A stretch of 64,000 nucleotides of DNA from NCBI RefSeq assembly GCF_003667825.1, contig NZ_CP033043.1, positions 3,412,001-3,476,000 on the forward strand, read 5' to 3'. Positions 58,182 through 64,000 of the stretch are shown here, in pieces; position 1 is the stretch's first letter; every line of letters begins with the position of its first letter. This stretch comes from Metabacillus litoralis. GTDB lineage: Bacteria > Bacillota > Bacilli > Bacillales > Bacillaceae. Made by a program: the position numbers and the translations under genes. The notes under the pieces were generated by a model. That model worked only from the letters and a program-made list of their open reading frames with translations. It had not been told where the DNA came from and did not search any database.

Positions 58182-58652
58182 GTGAATAGAAAAGACTATT
58201 ATTATGATAAAAATGCGCCAGAGCCTAAAACAATTGTTCCTGCTGTTTCTGCAGTCATTATTAATAAAACCAATCAGATATTACTTCAAGAACGTGTTGA
58301 TAATGAGAAATGGTCACTACCTGGAGGTGGCATGGATCCAGGGGAAAATGTGGAGCAAGCAATTATAAGGGAAGTTAAAGAAGAAACTGGCTTAGATGTT
58401 AAAGTCATAAAGCTCACGGGTATCTATAGTGATCCCAATCATGTGATTGCATACGAAGATGGTGAAGTGAGGCAACAATTTTCTATCTGCTTTTCATGTG
58501 AGGTAACAGGGGGAACATTGGTCACAAGTCATGAGTCAAAGCGTGTAGCATTTGTTTCTTTAAGTGAACTCGATTCATTAAATATGCACATCACCCAAAA
58601 GATACGGATCCGGGATGCACAAAACAATCAATCAGAGGCATATATTCGTTAA
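58182..58652 (+). CDS. Nudix hydrolase
   Basis: 156 residues. Complete Nudix box from GGGMDPGENVE to REVKEETGLDV (about 50-75). The N-terminal segment DYYYDKNAPEPKTIVPAVSA suggests an ADP-ribose or NDP-type hydrolase, but the substrate cannot be set. The frame opens at TTG 58173, which abuts AAAGG, so GTG 58182 is the better start. Confidence 0.88.
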   Translation: MNRKDYYYDKNAPEPKTIVPAVSAVIINKTNQILLQERVDNEKWSLPGGGMDPGENVEQAIIREVKEETGLDVKVIKLTGIYSDPNHVIAYEDGEVRQQFSICFSCEVTGGTLVTSHESKRVAFVSLSELDSLNMHITQKIRIRDAQNNQSEAYIR

Positions 58653-58773
58653 TAAAATATTTAAATAGATTTCTGCCGTTTATTGGGTAAAATAGTAGTA
58701 ACGAGATGAAAAAAATGGTATGTATTTGTAACAAACGTTCATTTCCTACTACATAAAGCAAGGAGAGGTTGAG

Positions 58774-59112
58774 ATGAAGGTTTCTGAAATGCACGCAAAA
58801 CTGTATTGCCTTTCATGTAATGACGACACGTCCCATGTCATCACTTACGTTAATAGCAAAATAAACGGAATTCAATGTGAAGAATGTCACCGTACACAAG
58901 CGTTAAAAATGAATCTTGTTAAAGAATTTCAAAAAGAAGTGTATGAGCGAATTTCCACAAAGCCTGTGAGAATCACTCAGGAGTATAAAGAAGATTTAAG
59001 CAAATTATTAGCAAGCCTGCCAATTCGAATATTGAGTAAGCCATACCGACTTATGCGCTATTTGAATGAGACTCGGAAGGTGTTTAAGTTGTATAGAGAT
59101 AAGGAGGGGTAA
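58774..59112 (+). CDS. Conserved zinc-ribbon-like small protein ('bh protein' of Bacillus)
   Basis: 112 residues. Two cysteine pairs (CLSC at 13-16, CEEC at about 35-38) form a probable N-terminal zinc ribbon. A conserved helical C-terminus (VYERISTKPVRITQEYKEDL) follows. It is often annotated in Bacillus only as 'bh protein'. ATG 58774 has AAGGAGAGG upstream. Function unknown. Confidence 0.8.
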   Translation: MKVSEMHAKLYCLSCNDDTSHVITYVNSKINGIQCEECHRTQALKMNLVKEFQKEVYERISTKPVRITQEYKEDLSKLLASLPIRILSKPYRLMRYLNETRKVFKLYRDKEG

Positions 59113-59114
59113 TA

Positions 59115-59138
59115 AAAAAGCCAGAAACCTACTGGCTT
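59115..59138. terminator. Bidirectional terminator between the zinc-ribbon gene and the Pel operon
   Basis: Arms AAAAAGCCAG and CTGGCTTTTT around AAACCTA, with A and T runs on both sides. Confidence 0.9.
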
Positions 59139-59160
59139 TTTTATTTTGTTTCCCAGACCC

Positions 59161-60006
59161 TTACCACTCATTAAAACTCTTCGCTTCATGATAATGAACG
59201 AATCCATACCGACTAGAAAGCTTCTTACTTCGACTACCATCACTAAAAGACAAAGTAAGCACTTTGAAATCTTGTTTCTTTTGTAGAGTTTTCAAATCTT
59301 TTAATCGGTCCTTTGCCCAATCATCATTCGAAATGTTTCTCGGTTCAAAGTCTTCCCACATCATTCCGTCCATGTAGGTATGGGTGTAATCTCGAAACAG
59401 ATTGATTCCCCAGTTTTGTATGAAAGAAATATCTCCATGTTTTTTGATGACTCGTTCCATCAACAAAACAAAACTTTTCGCCTGCTTTTTGTATTCTGCT
59501 TTGTTCGTGTAATAAAATTGATCATCAATGTCTCCTACAGTATCTAGGAAGATCCCATTAAACCCTTTATCAATTCCTTGTTGTTCAATTTCCTCAAACA
59601 ATACATTTTGATAGTGCTTAGAGGTTAGATTCATTAAATATGAGTCCCATTCTTCAAAATAAACTTTTTTACCATTTTTATAATAATAATCTTCCTTTTT
59701 AATTTTACTCATACGATTTTTGTTCCAAGAATCAGATTCCATGACAGACACATATGCATAAAGCTGTACCCCTTTTGCCTGTATTTCTTTTACAAGCTCC
59801 TTTGTGTAATAAAGAGGTTCAACAATCACTACATCATAAGCAGCCATTTGGCTTATAATCTGTTTTGTTGGTTCATCATAAAAAACCTTGTATGATTTCA
59901 TGTTGTTTAATGGATTAGGCATTCCAATTGATTTAGATATTGACCCAACTGTTGAAGAACAAATAAGGAAAACAACACACAATCCCAGTACTTTACGTGT
60001 GAGCAA
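59161..60006 (-). CDS. GH114-type endo-alpha-1,4-polygalactosaminidase (PelA hydrolase-like)
   Basis: About 281 residues. An N-terminal hydrophobic signal/anchor (KVLGLCVVFLICSSTV) is followed by a barrel domain. Landmarks: YDVVIVEPLYYT, LYAYVSVMESD, GFNGIFLDTVGDID (likely catalytic Asp) and FIQNWGINLF. The family cleaves partly deacetylated GalNAc polymers such as Pel. Start is placed at TTG 60006, which has TTTGGAGGG upstream; an ATG 24 nt earlier has no site. Final gene of the Pel operon. Confidence 0.85.
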   Translation of the reverse strand: MLTRKVLGLCVVFLICSSTVGSISKSIGMPNPLNNMKSYKVFYDEPTKQIISQMAAYDVVIVEPLYYTKELVKEIQAKGVQLYAYVSVMESDSWNKNRMSKIKKEDYYYKNGKKVYFEEWDSYLMNLTSKHYQNVLFEEIEQQGIDKGFNGIFLDTVGDIDDQFYYTNKAEYKKQAKSFVLLMERVIKKHGDISFIQNWGINLFRDYTHTYMDGMMWEDFEPRNISNDDWAKDRLKDLKTLQKKQDFKVLTLSFSDGSRSKKLSSRYGFVHYHEAKSFNEW

Positions 60007-60055
60007 AAATATCCCTCCAAACGTTACCATTACCGAAGCCCTATTAGTAGCTTCA

Positions 60056-61510
60056 CTAATACTTGTACAATTTTTTCACAAGTGGAACAAACAGTTTTGC
60101 TTTTTGAAGCATTTGTCCCTGGGTAAATGCAAAATAGTCAACATGTTTTATAAATGTGATTAACCGAAGAGAAGAATAGATAAAGGCAATGATTGAACCG
60201 ATACAAAAGCTTAATCCGTATCCACTTATTCCCATTGGTAAAAACGCAATCGATAGAAGCAAAATACTTCCAAAAAACAAGACAGAGATAATCATTGCTC
60301 CTTTATGATCTTCAAAGTAAAGCAATAAAAGCTGAAAAACTAAAATCATAGCGTTAAAATAGGCACCTACGATTGTTAGACGTAACATCGGAACAAATTC
60401 AGGACTCGCATTTAACCATGAACCAATCCAACTAGCACAAATTAAAAACAGAACAGTCACAACCCCCTGATTTCTCAATAAGCGAAAAACTTCTTCCTTT
60501 AAGACTGTGATCATTCTATCCTTTGAACGAAGAATTTGCTCTAAGCTTCCACCCTCGTTTATATATCCGTAAAAACTCCGATATCGATCATAAAATCTAG
60601 TTTCGACCGAAATGACAAAGAACATAAGTGTTGGGATGATCGTTAAATATGACCAAAATACAGCAACATCATACATTCGATTAAATAAAAACACATCGTA
60701 CAACTGACTCGAACCTTCTCCGAACCATATCACAAAGTTTGCTATCCATAAACCAGCCGTGTACAGTGTACCGATTACGACGAACCTTGGAAAATAGTCC
60801 ACATACGTTAAGTACTCAAGTGGGCGTTCCTCCCCTTTGTAGGCAAAGGTTCTGGAAAGCACAACAAATAAAATACTCAAAGTTAAAAACATCCCTAAAA
60901 TGAACGGGATATACAAGATGCTTACCCCTTGAAAGACTGAAACTTTATCAAAATTTAAAACAAAAGCAAGAGCAAGTTCACCTAGTACAATCACGAGTCC
61001 TCCGAGTAAAAATGCTGTTGAAACACTTTTATAATCTTTTAGAGCAGTAATAAACATAAATGTGTTCCAGATTAGAAGCATGATCATAAAAAACATCCCG
61101 ATAATCAACTCTAGATAAATAGGTAATGGCGACAGAATCAAAAATACAAAAAATAAAATGATCGCTAACAGCAAAGAGGTTTTGGTTAATCCAAGATAAG
61201 ATGGAATCACTCGTTCATATTTCACTTCGTATAATTGATCAGCCAAATAACGCGTTAATGTTAGCTGCTGCACACTAAAAATAAGCTGTGAAAAAATGAA
61301 ACAATAAGATAAAGAGATTGTCAGCAATTCCCTTGTTTCAATCGGAAAAGTAGGAATGTTTCCAATGATCCACTGTGTTAAAGAAAGGGAAAGAATAATA
61401 ATAAGCCATGGACCTGATGTAACAAGCACAGAAAAGCCATATGCTTTAAGCCTAGAAGAAAAATAATCTTCTTTAAACAGTTTTTGTAACTGAAATCCGA
61501 TTCCAGCCAT
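60056..61510 (-). CDS. pelG: PelG-like exopolysaccharide flippase/transport protein
   Basis: 484 residues, about twelve hydrophobic helices, MATE/Wzx-like fold. PelG-family start MAGIGFQLQKLFKEDYFS and the central conserved ENRFYDRYRSFYGYI-like segment (ETRFYDRYRSFYGYI) are visible. It partners PelF in polymer synthesis and export across the membrane. It abuts pelF with no gap. Confidence 0.92.
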   Translation of the reverse strand: MAGIGFQLQKLFKEDYFSSRLKAYGFSVLVTSGPWLIIILSLSLTQWIIGNIPTFPIETRELLTISLSYCFIFSQLIFSVQQLTLTRYLADQLYEVKYERVIPSYLGLTKTSLLLAIILFFVFLILSPLPIYLELIIGMFFMIMLLIWNTFMFITALKDYKSVSTAFLLGGLVIVLGELALAFVLNFDKVSVFQGVSILYIPFILGMFLTLSILFVVLSRTFAYKGEERPLEYLTYVDYFPRFVVIGTLYTAGLWIANFVIWFGEGSSQLYDVFLFNRMYDVAVFWSYLTIIPTLMFFVISVETRFYDRYRSFYGYINEGGSLEQILRSKDRMITVLKEEVFRLLRNQGVVTVLFLICASWIGSWLNASPEFVPMLRLTIVGAYFNAMILVFQLLLLYFEDHKGAMIISVLFFGSILLLSIAFLPMGISGYGLSFCIGSIIAFIYSSLRLITFIKHVDYFAFTQGQMLQKAKLFVPLVKKLYKY

Positions 61511-62911
61511 TTATTCTTTCCTCCCTTCGTAAAGCTCTAAGTAAGAACGAATCACATCGTCTTGTTGGTAAAACTTTAACACTCGTTTCCGTCCAATTTT
61601 CCCCATTACTTTTCGTTTTTCTTCATTTTTCTGCATCCATATAAGAGACTCAACTAGCTCACCAACATCTGTTGGGGTGAAGACAAGTCCAGCTGTCCCT
61701 AAGGTATCGACGTTTGAACCTTTTATCAATTCCATACAAGATCCAACATCTGTTGAAATACACGGTACTTCATACGAAAAAGCTTCTAAAATAGATAATG
61801 GTTGTCCTTCAGATAAGCTACTCAATACCTTCACATCAAAATCTGGAAGATATTCCGAAACGTTCACTTTTCCAAGCAATGCTACATGTTCCATTAATCC
61901 TAACTGCTCCAGTAGCTCAAGACATTCAGCAACATATTCTTTATCTTCATCCATCGGCCCTAAAATTGACCACTTAAACGCGATTCCTCTATTCTTTAAT
62001 TCCCTTGCTGCATAAAGCATTGTTTTTATATCTTTAATTGGCACAACCCGGACGATCGAACCAATATGAAAAACATCTCTTTGTTCTGAATCAGGCACAG
62101 TCTCAGGTGGTATCACACCATTAGGAATAATCATAAGTTTTTCCGGAACAGCACCCTTTTCCTTTTGCACTCGACTATTTCGTTCAAATAAAGTAATAAT
62201 GTGATCCGCATGATGATAGGAAATACTCCCAATATGGTGAAAATAATCCATCCACCTTTGTTTAAACACAGCTGGAATCCATTCACTTAACAGGATCTCT
62301 TCTTCGCGCTCCCTAGTGTAAATACCATGCTCCGTTAATAGATAAGGAATACCCTGGTGAGAGGCGAGTGCTGCTGCTAATATCCCCGCATAACCAGTAG
62401 ACGCAGAGTGAATAAGATCAATATCTGGAAACTCACGCTTTAACAGAGTAAATATTGGCATATACATTCCTTTCATCATGTAGAAAAATTCAATAAAATT
62501 ATGAACCTCTTGTTCTTGGCTTGACCTTTTAACAATCTCCCAAAAATACCTGCTATTAAAAAACGTATCAATATCGTCTTCCATCGCAATTTCGTGAATG
62601 AGCTGTAACACCTCACGAGATGTGTTTTTCATTTGAAAAAGTGAAAACAACTGCTCAAGCTCACTTTTCGTAATCCTTCGTTTCATTTTTTTCTTAATAG
62701 TTCGTTTATTTTCAATTTGAAGCTGAAAAATGCTTACATTTATAACATTTTCAGGAAGCTCATATTGATAAACTTGCTTTTGACTTGGAGGAATAATCGC
62801 TAAAATCACAAATTCATGCTGTGGCATTCCCTTTATTAGCCCTTGCACCCAACTGGATACACCGCCACTAATAAACGGATAGCTACCTTCACACACAATT
62901 CCAATTTTCAT
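61511..62911 (-). CDS. pelF: PelF-like GT4 glycosyltransferase
   Basis: 466 residues, predicted cytosolic UDP-GalNAc/GlcNAc polymerase of Pel. N-terminal IVCEGSYPFISGGVSSWVQG is a PelF hallmark. The GT4 C-terminal motif is SSLSEGQPLSILEAFSYEVP (EX7E), and HGIYTREREEEI lies near residue 195. ATG 62911 follows the deacetylase stop by 4 nt. Confidence 0.94.
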   Translation of the reverse strand: MKIGIVCEGSYPFISGGVSSWVQGLIKGMPQHEFVILAIIPPSQKQVYQYELPENVINVSIFQLQIENKRTIKKKMKRRITKSELEQLFSLFQMKNTSREVLQLIHEIAMEDDIDTFFNSRYFWEIVKRSSQEQEVHNFIEFFYMMKGMYMPIFTLLKREFPDIDLIHSASTGYAGILAAALASHQGIPYLLTEHGIYTREREEEILLSEWIPAVFKQRWMDYFHHIGSISYHHADHIITLFERNSRVQKEKGAVPEKLMIIPNGVIPPETVPDSEQRDVFHIGSIVRVVPIKDIKTMLYAARELKNRGIAFKWSILGPMDEDKEYVAECLELLEQLGLMEHVALLGKVNVSEYLPDFDVKVLSSLSEGQPLSILEAFSYEVPCISTDVGSCMELIKGSNVDTLGTAGLVFTPTDVGELVESLIWMQKNEEKRKVMGKIGRKRVLKFYQQDDVIRSYLELYEGRKE

Positions 62912-62915
62912 GATG

Positions 62916-64000
62916 TTATTCGACTCCCTGATATTTTGACGTGATCGGTATTACGATTGGCAGATTGGTTGCTTTAATTTGGTAGATTGGCAGAGTTTCG
63001 TGAGTGTGATAAGCTTGGTAGTCTGCTGATTTTCCCGAGGTAATTTCCTGCCCCTCTTCTAACTGAACGGACACATTAATTGGCGATGGCATATTTTCTC
63101 CACTGATTTCTATAAAATCTTTCCCATAGGAAATTTGAACATTACCTTGTAAGTACTTTTCCATATAGGCAGCTGCATCTGTTGCTCTATAGGGCATTAA
63201 AATAGGATATTTCTCATCTACTTTTGTTAAGAAATCCTCAAACTCCTTTTTCATTTCTTCCCATGTAAATGTATAATTTCGTGAACGTTCAGCATCAATC
63301 AAATCATCTGGATGAACGAAATGAGTAAATACACCAAAGTTCGCCAATCCATCAAAAGCTAGATTTTGTTCGCTATTTGCTACAGAGTACCCACTTGAAA
63401 GTCTAGGCAGATGGAATATATCTCCTTCCCCCTTATCCTGTTCAAACTCTTGTATAAAAGCACCCAACATGTCTCCTGCGTAAAGTGACGATATAACCTT
63501 TAAATTTGGTAAAGCTTCTTTAATAGCTTCTAATCCCGTTGGACCAATAACATTTGATGGGGGAACATAGGAGTTAAATGAACGATCTGGATAATACTCC
63601 TCATAGAGGTCATTAAGAATATTGATCCCTCTTTTCATTTCCTCTTTGTTCTTCCATGGATGATAACCTAACGAGGAATCAATTTCTTCATCCTTCGTCA
63701 CTAGAGATTGGTGATTATATCCATGAAAACCAATTTCATACCCATTTAAAATTGAATCCCTAGCATAATAAAGTAACTGCTTTTTATTTCTTGTGATAAT
63801 ATCACGTTTTGTCTGGCTAAGAGATTCACTATAATTTCCGATCATAACATTTGTATATAATAAGTCGTGCTCCTCTGCAATTTGCTTCATATCCTCCCAC
63901 CATACTTGTTGAAAGAATTCTGGCGGCTGCATACGATATTGCTCAGCATAGTAATTCGCTTCTTTTTTCCAAACTTCAGGAAAGGGTGCTGGAAAGTCAT
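62916..64000 (-). CDS. PelA-type deacetylase (DUF2194 / polysaccharide-deacetylase fold), 5' end outside window
   Basis: 361 codons visible; the frame is open to the window edge. The deacetylase metal-binding motif is GFHGYNHQS (His-x3-His). VISSLYAG, a FTHFVHPDDLIDAE segment and a C-terminal beta domain follow. In Gram-positive Pel clusters such a protein replaces the deacetylase half of PelA. The first metal Asp and any signal peptide lie outside. pelD and pelE are expected beyond the edge, by analogy with B. cereus. Confidence 0.85.
   Translation of the reverse strand, partial: DFPAPFPEVWKKEANYYAEQYRMQPPEFFQQVWWEDMKQIAEEHDLLYTNVMIGNYSESLSQTKRDIITRNKKQLLYYARDSILNGYEIGFHGYNHQSLVTKDEEIDSSLGYHPWKNKEEMKRGINILNDLYEEYYPDRSFNSYVPPSNVIGPTGLEAIKEALPNLKVISSLYAGDMLGAFIQEFEQDKGEGDIFHLPRLSSGYSVANSEQNLAFDGLANFGVFTHFVHPDDLIDAERSRNYTFTWEEMKKEFEDFLTKVDEKYPILMPYRATDAAAYMEKYLQGNVQISYGKDFIEISGENMPSPINVSVQLEEGQEITSGKSADYQAYHTHETLPIYQIKATNLPIVIPITSKYQGVE

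Overview
The window is AT-rich chromosomal DNA of a Bacillaceae bacterium (Bacillus or Metabacillus-like; species not assignable from sequence alone). The evidence is the gene order his operon - yvoF - ppaX - yvoD - lgt - hprK, then yvlABCD, uvrAB and csbA, which matches the B. subtilis neighbourhood, together with Gram-positive Shine-Dalgarno sequences and SigW, LexA and cre-type sites. Nearly every gene is on the minus strand. The plus-strand genes are an amidase, a TetR regulator, an aminotransferase, a Nudix hydrolase and a small zinc-ribbon-like protein.

Layout: 1-6406 is an eight-gene histidine operon (hisZ-G-D-B-H-A-F-IE, cut at the window start) with a clear SigA-type promoter. 6630-7540 is a gene-free tandem array in a strict 52-bp register. 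7577-11626 is yvoF-ppaX-yvoD-lgt-hprK, including the HPr-Ser46 kinase and the pyrophosphatase that works with it. 11902-21170 holds a PAS-PAS-GGDEF protein, an amidase, a secreted phosphoesterase, the yvlABCD envelope-stress operon with a textbook SigW promoter, a complete-looking type I toxin-antitoxin locus too small for ordinary gene calling, a chemoreceptor, and an EAL protein behind a c-di-GMP-I riboswitch. 21332-28935 is uvrBA (with a LexA box), csbA, an acetyltransferase and prfC. 29200-29900 is a 154-bp tandem repeat of hairpins. 29960-41492 holds phosphate transport, an SwrC-type RND pump with a divergent TetR regulator and operator, a LacI regulator, manA, cls and an aminotransferase. 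41641-42660 is a second 52-bp array of exactly 20 hairpin units. 42802-48436 is the mannitol operon mtlA-R-F-D. 48836-51450 is an HD-GYP protein and a secreted repeat protein under a second c-di-GMP-I riboswitch. 51598-57795 is a PEP-synthase/PPDK regulator, an HPr paralogue and a glucitol-type PTS operon with a SorC-type regulator and an unusual SAF-domain oxidoreductase. 59161-64000 is the 3' part of a Gram-positive Pel-type exopolysaccharide operon (deacetylase, PelF, PelG, GH114 hydrolase).

Two themes link the genes. First, cyclic-di-GMP: a predicted diguanylate cyclase, EAL and HD-GYP phosphodiesterases, two c-di-GMP riboswitches and a Pel locus lie within 52 kb; the family is c-di-GMP-controlled where studied. 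Second, PTS sugar control: hprK, ppaX, an extra HPr and two PTS operons.

The most unusual signal is the pair of 52-bp arrays. Three unrelated-looking sequence families share an identical period and an identical 27-nt hairpin geometry, and the stems of two families differ by compensated changes.
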